Below, piece by piece: positions 14,154 through 22,275 of a DNA stretch of 64,000 nucleotides. Every line of letters begins with the position of its first letter. The first letter of the stretch is position 1. The position numbers and the translations under genes were made by a program. Source of the DNA: Oscillospiraceae bacterium (GTDB lineage: Bacteria > Bacillota > Clostridia > Oscillospirales > Ruminococcaceae); NCBI GenBank assembly GCA_017414435.1, contig JAFQMN010000006.1:1-64000 (forward strand), read 5' to 3'. Below the pieces are notes generated by a model. That model was not told the origin of the DNA and made no database searches. It saw nothing but the letters and a program-made list of their open reading frames with translations.

Positions 14154-16802
14154 ATGAATTACAAAAATAATTTATCGTTGCTTTTGGCGTCAACAATGGT
14201 TTCTGGCATGTTTTCGGCAGCTGTGAACGCAACAGCATACAAATTTACAACATCAACCGGCAACTTGCGGGTATACACAGTTACCCAAAATGCAAACAAC
14301 AAAAACATTGCCGCTGCAGCAGCGGATGCAGATGCAATTAACCTTAACCTTAGCGCAGGCAACACCGCAACCCAAAGGTTTATGTTTGCAGTAAAAGATG
14401 AGTTTCTTAACGGCTTGGCAGCAAACGATGCAAACGAAGCTAGGGCAAATGCACAGGCAACTCTTGCACAAAGGCAGCAAGAATTAGATAATGCAGTAGC
14501 AAACCGAGATACTTGGACAGACGCAAGACCAGCAGCAGATAACGCAGCTGTGCAACAAATGCAAGCGGATTTGCAAGCAGCAACTCTGGCATTGAATGCT
14601 GCGCAGCAAGGCCCAGGTGCCCGTGCAATTACAGATGTTAATGGTGCATTAAGCTATGCTAAGGCGTTAAAAAAAGCAGTAGAGATAATGGCAAAAGTTA
14701 AAGGTGAAATGACGGGCAAGCAGATCCCAGAGGACCTATATAATGCTGTTAGAGCCCTTATTGAGGCCGAAAATAAAGCAATGCGTGAATCTGGTTTAGA
14801 GGGCAGAAATGCATGGGTAGCAGGCGATGCTGCGGCTAATTTAGGTGATAAAGACGCTGATGCAACTAGCACAAATAATAGAATAAGAAGGGTGCTTACA
14901 CAAGCTCACGATGGAACCGGAAATGCTGCAACAAACTGCAGAGTAGGTATTTGTGTGGCAGATGAAGACACTTTTACTCAAGCTGGCATGGCAGTTTTAG
15001 ATGCGCATAGGTATAAAGTGGTTGGCTCTGCTTATACAACAGTTAACGGTGTACAAGATTTCACTGGCGCACCAAACCCTGCTTTAGATTTGGGGGCTGC
15101 AGTACCAATTACTGATGCTATGCTAGTGGTAGGCCAAGTTCTCCCTAACCCAGATGGTTTGGTACAACCTGGTGCACATATGGACACCGCTGATGTTGCA
15201 GGTCATGCAGGTGCTCTGGATGTTGGGAACACGTTCCTTACGGAACGCAAAGCAAATGTTGATGATATTCGTACCCCTGTCAGGGTTTTAGCTCAAACTG
15301 CAACTACAGAGGATCAGGCAAAAAACTTTTGTAAATGGATGGATGAATACTTTTTATATAGAGCCAAAAACTTCCTAACAGATGCAGAAGCAGCCGATGC
15401 AGCACAAGCAGCTGCTCAGCAAGCACTAGTAAACGCAGCAAATGTTGCACAAGCAGCAAGAGACGCAGCACAGGGCATAGTAGATGCAGCGGGGCGAGAG
15501 GCTGTTAACACTGGAGCAATAAATATAAAATGGCTAGGTGCAGGCGCAACAAAAACCACCAACTTAAACAGAACAGATGACTACGAGGTTAAAGCTTCGT
15601 TCAGCGCAGGTGAAAATGCCGTTGCAGTAAGAAAAGTTGAAGATACTAAAGTTTATATTAACGATGAAAATGGCGAGGTTGTAACGCCGTTGATAATAGA
15701 GTTTGTGGCAAACACCGTAGCAAAAGACACACCAGTTAAAGGCACATTAAAGATTACATCAGCAGGAAAAACACAAGAAGTTCCGTTTTCTGGCACAGTT
15801 TCTAAAACTGGTTCTATAGATATAAATGTCAGCGAAGATCAAACAGTTCCAAACGGGTTCACATTTACAAAAGATGCAGTGTCAGAGATTATAAAATCGG
15901 GTACAGGGGAATTTACTATTAATATATTGCCAACCGGCTCAAAAACAGGCAATCCAATAGTATTAACTTTAGAAAACTCTAAACAGATGAGAACTGGAGC
16001 ACGGAAAGTAACGGCTGAGGTATATGAAGATGATAATGCAAATACCCTTTATGCACCAGAAGATAAAAATGGCGATTCCAAAAATGATATAGCTCTTTTT
16101 AAAATGAATGATGTTTCAACTGGCCCTGTTGAAGTAACGATACCGCTAGACTTAATAGGAGGCAAAATCAGCGAGCAAGATGATGGTAAAACAGTTATTA
16201 TCTATTTAACAACAGAAGAAAAGTTAGAAGCTTTGAAGGAAAAGAAAGCTGCAGCTAAGAAAGCGGAGGCAAAAGCATCTGCAAGTGATGGTGCAGTTGA
16301 TTCTGAACAAGCAATAAAAGGGAAAATAGAAGGCGGGAATGTTGTCTTTACAATAAATCCAAAAAAAGTAAACATAGAAGATGATACTGTTTTTATGATC
16401 TCTAAGGATAAACTCAACATAGAAGATACTGAAGGAGCTTCTGATGAAGAAGATAAAGATGACGAAGAGGAAGAAGACGAGGACGAAGCAGAAGACGAAG
16501 AAGAGGAAAAAGAAAAGGCTGAAGGGGAAGAGGAAAGAGTGGAAGGCGAAGAAGCTACAACAGAAGACGCAGCAGTAGCAGCTACAGCAGGCAACGGTGC
16601 ATTAACAACGGAAGGTACAGTGGAAGAAATATTGGTAGAAGAAGCAACACCAGATGAGAAATCAACAAGCGGAGAGGTAAGTGCAAACGCAACAAATGGT
16701 GTGGCAGCAACAGGAGCAACAGCTGTAGCAGGACTCTTTGGAACAATGGCATTAGCATCGTTAGCAGCGGGCGCATTAGCAACAAAGAAGAACAAGAAAT
16801 AA
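14154..16802 (+). CDS. Large secreted, Ala-rich acidic surface protein with C-terminal membrane helix, no known family
   Basis: This 882-residue protein has a Sec signal peptide at residues 1-26 (LSLLLASTMVSGMFSAAVNA). An Ala-rich helical region with coiled-coil character follows to about residue 440. From about 450 to 690 it looks beta-rich (VKGTLKITSAGKTQEVPFSG and similar), then comes a Lys/Ala helix, a highly acidic run of Asp/Glu from about 760 to 805, a Thr/Ala/Gly stretch, and a C-terminal hydrophobic helix (TAVAGLFGTMALASLAAGAL) ending in a KKNKK tail. That end resembles a cell-wall sorting tail, but I see no LPXTG-like motif ahead of it, so membrane retention is more likely. The ribosome site is TGGAGG. 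Function is unknown; a cell-surface or adhesion role is inference. Confidence 0.7.
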   Translation: MNYKNNLSLLLASTMVSGMFSAAVNATAYKFTTSTGNLRVYTVTQNANNKNIAAAAADADAINLNLSAGNTATQRFMFAVKDEFLNGLAANDANEARANAQATLAQRQQELDNAVANRDTWTDARPAADNAAVQQMQADLQAATLALNAAQQGPGARAITDVNGALSYAKALKKAVEIMAKVKGEMTGKQIPEDLYNAVRALIEAENKAMRESGLEGRNAWVAGDAAANLGDKDADATSTNNRIRRVLTQAHDGTGNAATNCRVGICVADEDTFTQAGMAVLDAHRYKVVGSAYTTVNGVQDFTGAPNPALDLGAAVPITDAMLVVGQVLPNPDGLVQPGAHMDTADVAGHAGALDVGNTFLTERKANVDDIRTPVRVLAQTATTEDQAKNFCKWMDEYFLYRAKNFLTDAEAADAAQAAAQQALVNAANVAQAARDAAQGIVDAAGREAVNTGAINIKWLGAGATKTTNLNRTDDYEVKASFSAGENAVAVRKVEDTKVYINDENGEVVTPLIIEFVANTVAKDTPVKGTLKITSAGKTQEVPFSGTVSKTGSIDINVSEDQTVPNGFTFTKDAVSEIIKSGTGEFTINILPTGSKTGNPIVLTLENSKQMRTGARKVTAEVYEDDNANTLYAPEDKNGDSKNDIALFKMNDVSTGPVEVTIPLDLIGGKISEQDDGKTVIIYLTTEEKLEALKEKKAAAKKAEAKASASDGAVDSEQAIKGKIEGGNVVFTINPKKVNIEDDTVFMISKDKLNIEDTEGASDEEDKDDEEEEDEDEAEDEEEEKEKAEGEEERVEGEEATTEDAAVAATAGNGALTTEGTVEEILVEEATPDEKSTSGEVSANATNGVAATGATAVAGLFGTMALASLAAGALATKKNKK

Positions 16803-16821
16803 AATTGAAAATCTAAAAATA

Positions 16822-16852
16822 AAATAAGATCTCATTTTAAGAGATCTTATTT
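16822..16852 (+). terminator. Terminator of the surface protein gene
   Basis: AAATAAGATCTC (16822-16833) and GAGATCTTATTT (16841-16852) are perfect complements with a 7-base loop, followed by ATTCTT. It lies 20 bases after the stop codon. Confidence 0.75.
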
Positions 16853-16948
16853 ATTCTTAAAATACTACCGGCAGTGCCGGTAATAATGAAGACTTAAACT
16901 ATATGACAAAATAGTGACGATAAAAAGGAATATATTAGACATAATAGT

Positions 16949-16979
16949 AACATCCCCCCGGCATAGCTGGGGGATGTTT
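16949..16979. terminator. Hairpin between convergent surface protein gene and deoD
   Basis: AACATCCCCC (16949-16958) pairs with GGGGGATGTT (16969-16978). It is three bases past the deoD stop on the minus strand and probably ends deoD transcription. The AGTAACA prefix recalls the hairpin at 13867. Confidence 0.55.
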
Positions 16980-16981
16980 AT

Positions 16982-17713
16982 TTAGTTTATACTTTCTTCG
17001 GTTTTAATTGCGGTGTTTAATGCTATTTTTACCATAGTTTCTGTGTTATTTTGCCGTTGCTCTGAATTTAAACTTGCGCCAGTTGCCGGAATATCTGAAA
17101 TAGTGCAAATGCAAAGTGCACTTTTTTTAGCTTGTGCAGCATTTAAATAAAGCCCTGCCGCCTCCATTTCTACCGCTAAAACACCGAACGATTGCCACTT
17201 TTGCAATGTTTCTGTGTTTTCGGAATAGAACATGGATGAAGATAATAGATTACCGACTTTGAATCTTAAATCTAACTCTTTTGTAACTTCAACAGCATTA
17301 GAAACTAAATTGTATGATGCAATTGGGGCAAAAATACCATCTATACCAAGCAGGTGCGAATAGTTTAAATCTGTGCAAGCACCAGAGCCAATAACTATAT
17401 CAAAAAGCTGAAGGTCTGGATCTATAGCGCCGGCTGTGCCAATTCTAATTATATTTTGCACGTTATAAAAATTATAAAGCTCGTATGAATATATACAGAT
17501 TGATGGAATGCCCATACCACTGGCCATTACAGAAATTTTATGACCTTTATAATAACCAACATAGCCTAAAATGCCCCTTACTTTGTTGATTAATTTCACA
17601 TTTTCTAAAAAGTTTTCTGCTATAAATTTAGCGCGTAATGGGTCACCAGGCATTAAAACAGTTGGTGCAAAATCATTTTTATTAGCGTTAATATGCGGAG
17701 TAGGAGTAGACAT
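16982..17713 (-). CDS. deoD: Purine nucleoside phosphorylase, DeoD type
   Basis: DeoD splits purine (deoxy)nucleosides with phosphate to give free base and (deoxy)ribose-1-phosphate in the purine salvage pathway. The 243-residue protein has the hexameric NP-I family motifs: phosphate-binding MPGDPLRAKFIAE near residue 21, MASGMGIPS in the first half, RIGTAGAI, and the nucleoside-binding VEMEAAGLY (residues 181-189). The expected catalytic aspartate appears in TISDIP. The ribosome site AGGAGG precedes ATG. It follows rpmF on the minus strand with a terminator-like hairpin between them, so it may be separately transcribed or be read through. Confidence 0.95.
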   Translation of the reverse strand: MSTPTPHINANKNDFAPTVLMPGDPLRAKFIAENFLENVKLINKVRGILGYVGYYKGHKISVMASGMGIPSICIYSYELYNFYNVQNIIRIGTAGAIDPDLQLFDIVIGSGACTDLNYSHLLGIDGIFAPIASYNLVSNAVEVTKELDLRFKVGNLLSSSMFYSENTETLQKWQSFGVLAVEMEAAGLYLNAAQAKKSALCICTISDIPATGASLNSEQRQNNTETMVKIALNTAIKTEESIN

Positions 17714-17759
17714 TAATTATCCTCCTTTTTTACATTGCAAAAATTTAATAAATAAAATT

Positions 17760-17794
17760 AAGAGGCTTTAAGGAATTAACCCGAATAGCCCCTT
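17760..17794 (-). terminator. Terminator after rpmF
   Basis: On the minus strand AAGGGGCT pairs with AGCCTCTT (one G-U pair), followed by AATTTTATTT. It lies just after the rpmF stop and before deoD. Confidence 0.6.
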
Positions 17795-17799
17795 TAAAA

Positions 17800-17988
17800 T
17801 TAGTTTGCAGAATCTATTTTTACAACCTCTTTACCATTATAATAGCCACAGTTTTTGCAGACTCTGTGCGGTAATTTAAATTCTTTGCATTGTGGGCATT
17901 TTACAAGGTTTAAAGGTAATAACTTCCAAACATTTGATCTTCTTTTATTCTTTCTTGCTTTGGATACTTTTCTTTTTGGCACTGCCAT
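17800..17988 (-). CDS. rpmF: Ribosomal protein L32 (bL32)
   Basis: The 62-residue protein begins [18 protein letters not shown], the hallmark of bL32, and carries the zinc-type cysteines [20 protein letters not shown]. It is a structural part of the large ribosomal subunit. In many Firmicutes rpmF precedes plsX in the same direction; here plsX is about 2.6 kb away and on the other strand, separated by an ABC transporter operon. It has a strong promoter at 18042-18070. Confidence 0.97.
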   Translation of the reverse strand: MAVPKRKVSKARKNKRRSNVWKLLPLNLVKCPQCKEFKLPHRVCKNCGYYNGKEVVKIDSAN

Positions 17989-18041
17989 GTTTATACAACT
18001 CCTTAATTGTTTTAATATCAGTTAAATATAAATACTTAATT

Positions 18042-18070
18042 ATTATAGACGTTTATTGTAAAAAAGTCAA
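18042..18070 (-). promoter_or_regulatory. Strong sigma-A promoter of rpmF
   Basis: On the minus strand TTGACT (18065-18070) and TATAAT (18042-18047) are separated by exactly 17 bases, about 53 bases before the rpmF ATG. Confidence 0.8.
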
Positions 18071-18085
18071 CCCCTTAAAACATTA

Positions 18086-18751
18086 TTATTGAACCGGTAT
18101 AAGCTGGTGGGTTTCTATAGTAAATATTCTGGTTGCAATGTTTTTAGCAAAATCCATATCGTGTGTTATAATTATCATTGTCATGTTTTCTTGCCCTAAA
18201 ACATTTATTAAATTTTGCACTTCGTTTTTCATAAAAGGATCTAAAGCTGATGTTGGTTCATCGAACAGCATTACAGTGGGCGACATAGCAAGTGCTCTAA
18301 GAATTGCTACCCTCTGTTTTTGCCCGCCAGAAAGCTTAGAAGGGTAATATTCAGCTTTATTTAACAAGCCAAATCGCTCTAGTAAGTTGCGGGCTTCATA
18401 TCTGGCTTGTGTTGGATCTTTGTCAAGCAGTTTTATTGGTGCTAATGTTATGTTATCTATTACAGAAAAATTTAAAAATAAATTGAACTGTTGAAACACC
18501 ATACACATCTTTTGACGCACTTTATGAATATCACAATGTGGATCTAAAATGTTTTGCCCCATAAAATATATATCGCCCTTGGTAGGTGTTTCTAGCAAGT
18601 TAAGGCATCTTAAAAGAGTGCTTTTGCCAGAACCTGAGGGGCCGGTAATTACAATTCTTTCCCCTTGAGCTATATCTAGATTTATATCTTTTAAAATAGG
18701 CATGCTATTAAATGTTTTAAACAAATGCTTTACGGATATTATATTTTGCAT
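18086..18751 (-). CDS. Polar amino acid ABC transporter, ATP-binding subunit
   Basis: This 221-residue ATPase powers uptake by the membrane protein encoded just upstream. It shows Walker A GPSGSGKST near residue 37, the Q-loop in MVFQQFNLF, the signature LSGGQKQR, Walker B VMLFDEPTSALDP and the switch histidine in IIITHDM. It is of the GlnQ/HisP group, slightly shorter than the usual 240 residues. It is the last gene of a three-gene minus-strand operon (binding protein, permease, ATPase). The substrate is probably glutamine or another polar amino acid; sequence alone does not decide. Confidence 0.93.
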   Translation of the reverse strand: MQNIISVKHLFKTFNSMPILKDINLDIAQGERIVITGPSGSGKSTLLRCLNLLETPTKGDIYFMGQNILDPHCDIHKVRQKMCMVFQQFNLFLNFSVIDNITLAPIKLLDKDPTQARYEARNLLERFGLLNKAEYYPSKLSGGQKQRVAILRALAMSPTVMLFDEPTSALDPFMKNEVQNLINVLGQENMTMIIITHDMDFAKNIATRIFTIETHQLIPVQ

Positions 18752-18755
18752 GTTT

Positions 18756-19448
18756 TTAACCCCCGGAATGTTGATTTAACAACTTCTTTTGGAATCTATT
18801 TAAAAATAAAGAAACAATAGACACGATAATTAGGTAAATTACGGCTACAACAAAATAAACCAAAGGTAAAAATGTGCGCGACATTATAACTCCGGCAGCA
18901 TGTGTTAGATCCATTATGGCTATATTGCCGAGAATTGCAGTCTCTTTTAACAAGGAGCTGAATTCGTTGATTAAAGATGGCAAGGAATTTTTAATTGCTT
19001 GTGGAATTATTATTAATTTTAAAGTTTGTGCGCTGCTGAACCCTAAAGATATACCAGCTTCGTATTGACCAATATCTACTCCCAGAATGCCGGAACGTAT
19101 TATTTCGGAAACATAGGCACTTGAATTTAGCCCAAAAGCAAAAATACCAATTAGGATACTGGGGCATTTTAAATGGGCAAAAATTACGTTTTTCATTATT
19201 AAAAGCTGCACTAACACCGGTGTGCCACGCAAAATATAAACAAAACAAGTAGCACAGGCGTTTAAAATACGAAGTCTTTTACTAAAATGGTAACTTGATC
19301 TTATTAAAGCAATTAAAGTGCCCAAAACAAAACCAAAAACCAACGCCCCCAATGTTACTATTAAGGTGTTAAAAAGACCATGTAAAATTAACATATAACG
19401 TTGCTCGGTAATAAAACTAGAATATAAATGTTCTAAAAAACTCTCCAT
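18756..19448 (-). CDS. Polar amino acid ABC transporter, permease subunit
   Basis: This is a membrane subunit of the HisM/GlnP family: 230 residues with about five hydrophobic helices. It contains the EAA-type loop that contacts the ATPase (QYEAGISLGFSSAQTLKLII followed by IPQAIKNSLP, about residues 128-157) and the family RGTPVLVQL motif near residue 74. It is four bases upstream of the ATPase gene. Only one permease gene is present, so the channel is probably a homodimer. Confidence 0.92.
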   Translation of the reverse strand: MESFLEHLYSSFITEQRYMLILHGLFNTLIVTLGALVFGFVLGTLIALIRSSYHFSKRLRILNACATCFVYILRGTPVLVQLLIMKNVIFAHLKCPSILIGIFAFGLNSSAYVSEIIRSGILGVDIGQYEAGISLGFSSAQTLKLIIIPQAIKNSLPSLINEFSSLLKETAILGNIAIMDLTHAAGVIMSRTFLPLVYFVVAVIYLIIVSIVSLFLNRFQKKLLNQHSGG

Positions 19449-19515
19449 AATTTCCTTTCTTAACCATATGGCTGCATAATTTATGTAAGAATAAAAAAGC
19501 AGTTAATTTATATTT

Positions 19516-20322
19516 TTAATTATCTTCATAAAATGAATCTAATGTGCCATTACGCTTTATTTCTGTAATTATATTATCTATTATATTAATAAATTCCTGA
19601 GACATGTTTTTATTATAAACAAAAACATATTCTTCGTTGCCCAAAATTGGTGCCAACACAACTAAATTTGGATGGACTTTATTTATGCGTTGTGCTGTTA
19701 AGGAATCTAATATAACTGCATCTACATCTCCATTTTCTAGTGCCTCTTTTGTTGGCTCTAAATCTTTATATTGAGCAACTGTTGTTTGTGCTTCAGACTC
19801 TGCAAAAGCTCCTTCTTTAACTTGATTAGAAATAAAAACGTCTGAAGTTGTGCCAACCACAACGCCAATTTTTTTACCAACAAGGTCATCTAGTTTTTTA
19901 ATATCTGAATGAATATCGGCATTTATTAATATTCTTTGATTAGATTCTGCATATGGAATTGAGTGTGCAAAGGCTTTTTCGCGCTCTTCGGTTAAAGTGA
20001 TGCCTGCCATAGCGATATGGCCTTTGTTATTAGTTAGATCAATTAAAATATCGTCAAAATTCATATCTTTAACTCTTAGTTTTAACCCTAAACGTTCGGC
20101 GATTAGTTTGGCTATGCTAATATCTACTCCAACGATTTCGTTGTTTTTGTAATATTCATATGGTTCAAAGTATGCATTGGTTAAAACAATTAGTTCTCCA
20201 CCCGCTCTAATATCACTAAAAGAGATCTCTTGTGATTTTTGCCGGCAACCAGTAAGTGCAAGGGGTATTAAACAACTTAAAAAACAAATAACAATACGCT
20301 TAAAGCTATTACAAATCTGCAT
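19516..20322 (-). CDS. Polar amino acid ABC transporter, substrate-binding lipoprotein
   Basis: This is an extracellular type-2 periplasmic-fold binding protein, lipid-anchored in Gram-positives. The 268-residue protein has a lipoprotein signal peptide with lipobox LALTGC (cysteine at residue 26), followed by the family pattern GELIVLTNAYFEPYEYYKNN, VGVDISIAKLIAERLGLKL and AMAGITLTEEREKAF. I chose ATG at 20322, 8 bases after the AGAGG ribosome site; the in-frame GTG 20331 and ATG 20328 are too close to that site. Substrate is inferred as a polar amino acid. Confidence 0.92.
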   Translation of the reverse strand: MQICNSFKRIVICFLSCLIPLALTGCRQKSQEISFSDIRAGGELIVLTNAYFEPYEYYKNNEIVGVDISIAKLIAERLGLKLRVKDMNFDDILIDLTNNKGHIAMAGITLTEEREKAFAHSIPYAESNQRILINADIHSDIKKLDDLVGKKIGVVVGTTSDVFISNQVKEGAFAESEAQTTVAQYKDLEPTKEALENGDVDAVILDSLTAQRINKVHPNLVVLAPILGNEEYVFVYNKNMSQEFINIIDNIITEIKRNGTLDSFYEDN

Positions 20323-20331
20323 AAACATCAC

Positions 20332-20492
20332 CTCTAAAAGGAATTAATTATTTAATTATAGACAACATATTCAAATTATAATAATCAACTTAAAATTATT
20401 ATACAACAAGAAATACAAAAATACAATATATTTATTTAAAATAAATGTTTATAATGGAAAGAAATTGTTATATTTTCAATATATTTGGGAAT
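20332..20492. other. A/T-rich divergent intergenic region
   Basis: This stretch separates the ABC operon (minus) from plsX (plus). A possible minus-strand promoter is TTGTTG (20404-20409) with GATTAT (20381-20386), spacer 17. I looked for DnaA boxes (TTATNCACA) because of the composition switch nearby and found none. Confidence 0.4.
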
Positions 20493-20521
20493 TTGCAAAT
20501 GTATCTGATTTTTGGTATAAT
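20493..20521 (+). promoter_or_regulatory. Promoter of the plsX-rnc-ftsY operon
   Basis: TTGCAA (20493-20498) and TATAAT (20516-20521) are 17 bases apart, with TGG as extended -10. It lies 38 bases upstream of the plsX start. Confidence 0.7.
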
Positions 20522-20558
20522 TAAAAAAATAAACTAATATTAGAGGGGCGAAAAGATC

Positions 20559-21512
20559 TTGCGTGTGATAATTGATGCTTTTGGAGGGGATAATGCTCCG
20601 CTTTGTGTGTTAAAAGGTTGTATGCTGGCTTTAGGCGAACTAAAAGGTGTGAATATAACCTGTGTGGGAAATGAAGAAATTATAAAGAAAGTTGCGCTTG
20701 ACAATAATATTTCCCTTAATGGAATAGATATTGTTGATGCACCGGATGTGATTTCTTTTGATGATCCACCGATGGATATTATGAAAAAGCGTTCTAATTG
20801 TAGTATGGCTGTAGGACTAAAGTTACTTTCTTTAGGAAAAGGGGATGTTTTTATTAGTGCGGGCAGCACAGGCGCGTTGGTTGTGGGTGGTTCTTTGATT
20901 GTGAAGCGGCTGCCCGGAATTAAGAAACCCGCAATTGCAACAGTGTTTCCATCTAAAACTGGCAAGTTTATGCTTATAGATTCTGGTGCAAATTATGACT
21001 GCCGGCCTTTGATGTTGCAGCAGTTTGCAGTTATTGGCAGTGAATTGATGCAAAAAATTTATAAAGTAGCTAAGCCACGGGTTGGTATTTTAAATATAGG
21101 AGAAGAAGCAATTAAAGGAACGGATTTACAAAGAGAAACTTTTAAATTGCTCTCTGATAGTTTAGATGTTAATTTTGTAGGGAATATTGAACCACAAGCA
21201 GCTTTTGCAGGCGAGTGTGATGTTTTAGTCTCTGACGGATTTAGTGGAAATATTTTGCTAAAATCTACCGAGGCAACGAGCAAATTTTTATTTCTGCAGA
21301 TAAAAGATGTTTTTTATTCGAATATTTTTACTAAATTTGCCGCTGCTATTCTTAAGAACAAATTTTTAAAACTAAAAAGTAAATTAGATCCATCTAATTT
21401 TGGCGGGGCGCCTTTGGTAGGGCTTTTAAAGCCAGTGATTAAAGTGCACGGAAATGCAAATGAAATTGCTATAAAAAATGCAATTCTGCAAGGAGTGGAA
21501 ATGGCAGGGTAA
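20559..21512 (+). CDS. plsX: Phosphate acyltransferase PlsX
   Basis: PlsX converts acyl-ACP to acyl-phosphate, the first step of phosphatidic acid synthesis with PlsY. The 317-residue protein starts with IIDAFGGDNAP (family DxxGGDxxP), and has GDVFISAGSTGAL and the C-terminal GGAPLVGLLKPVIKVHG motif. The start is TTG at 20559, about 10 bases after AGAGGGG. acpP, which often lies between plsX and rnc, is absent; rnc follows after 21 bases. Confidence 0.95.
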   Translation: MRVIIDAFGGDNAPLCVLKGCMLALGELKGVNITCVGNEEIIKKVALDNNISLNGIDIVDAPDVISFDDPPMDIMKKRSNCSMAVGLKLLSLGKGDVFISAGSTGALVVGGSLIVKRLPGIKKPAIATVFPSKTGKFMLIDSGANYDCRPLMLQQFAVIGSELMQKIYKVAKPRVGILNIGEEAIKGTDLQRETFKLLSDSLDVNFVGNIEPQAAFAGECDVLVSDGFSGNILLKSTEATSKFLFLQIKDVFYSNIFTKFAAAILKNKFLKLKSKLDPSNFGGAPLVGLLKPVIKVHGNANEIAIKNAILQGVEMAG

Positions 21513-21533
21513 AGTAACAATTAGGAGGCAAAG

Positions 21534-22253
21534 ATGTTATTTGATGCCGAAAGAGGAATTAATATTATGGAAGTATTGGAAGAAAAAATAGGGTATGTTT
21601 TTAAAAATAAACAATATTTGAAAACGGCTTTAGTTCATTCTTCGTATGCTAATGAAAGTAAAAGCAAAATACAAAGTAATGAACGTCAAGAATTTTTAGG
21701 TGATACAGTTTTGGGGCTGATTGTTTCAAATTATCTTTTTAATCGCTTTCCACAATATTCGGAGGGTGAGCTTACTAGAATGCGTTCTTTTCTTGTTTGT
21801 GAAAAGGCGTTGTATCGTTTTGCACAAAAAATTAGTTTAAATGATTATATTTTGCTTGGTAAAGGGGAACGCAGTGGGCATGGAAGCGAAAGACCCTCTA
21901 TTATGGCAGATACTTTTGAAGCAATTATTGCTGCTATATATTTAGATGGTGGGTTAGATTCTGCAACACAATTTGTTCTGCCGTTTGTTGAAGAAATGCT
22001 AAAAAATAATAAAAATGCAATGTTTGAAGATTATAAGACTATTCTGCAAGAAATAATACAGCAAAACCCGGAGGAACATTTGGAATATATTTTGGCAAAA
22101 GAAAGTGGGCCAGACCATAATAAAAAATTTACTATTAATGTATGCCTTAACACAAAAAGTGTTGTTTTGGGGTCTGGAACAGGGAAGAGTAAAAAAGAAG
22201 CAGAGCAGCAGGCAGCGAAAAAAGTTCTGGAGTTAATGGGGCACCATTATTAG
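21534..22253 (+). CDS. rnc: Ribonuclease III
   Basis: RNase III cleaves double-stranded RNA, including rRNA precursors. The 239-residue protein has the catalytic signature NERQEFLGDTVLGL (about residues 43-56), the second acidic site MADTFEAIIAAIYLDGG, and a C-terminal double-stranded RNA-binding domain from about residue 163 ending in SKKEAEQQAAKKVLE. AGGAGG precedes ATG 21534; the next ATG at 21567 would remove 11 poorly conserved residues and is a possible alternative start. In Firmicutes smc usually follows; here ftsY follows directly. Confidence 0.95.
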   Translation: MLFDAERGINIMEVLEEKIGYVFKNKQYLKTALVHSSYANESKSKIQSNERQEFLGDTVLGLIVSNYLFNRFPQYSEGELTRMRSFLVCEKALYRFAQKISLNDYILLGKGERSGHGSERPSIMADTFEAIIAAIYLDGGLDSATQFVLPFVEEMLKNNKNAMFEDYKTILQEIIQQNPEEHLEYILAKESGPDHNKKFTINVCLNTKSVVLGSGTGKSKKEAEQQAAKKVLELMGHHY

Positions 22254-22275
22254 TTTTAAGCTAAGGCGGTGGATT

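Noticed and set aside
13894..14157. Open frame of 87 codons through the first parS-like repeat, and the similar in-frame peptide VPRGTNV in all three repeats
   Set aside because: No ribosome site or proper start; the shared peptide follows from the shared DNA without indels. The copy at 13824 lacks most of it. Treated as non-coding repeat.
16202..16795. Long Ser/Ala-rich frame on the minus strand opposite the surface protein gene
   Set aside because: It is the antisense of the Asp/Glu and Ala-rich coding sequence; low-complexity coding commonly leaves such open frames. No ribosome site.
20332..20558. oriC with DnaA boxes at the composition switch
   Set aside because: No TTATNCACA clusters found here or in 13638-14153 and 16803-16981; no dnaA or dnaN in the window. 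Origin proximity is kept only as a hypothesis.
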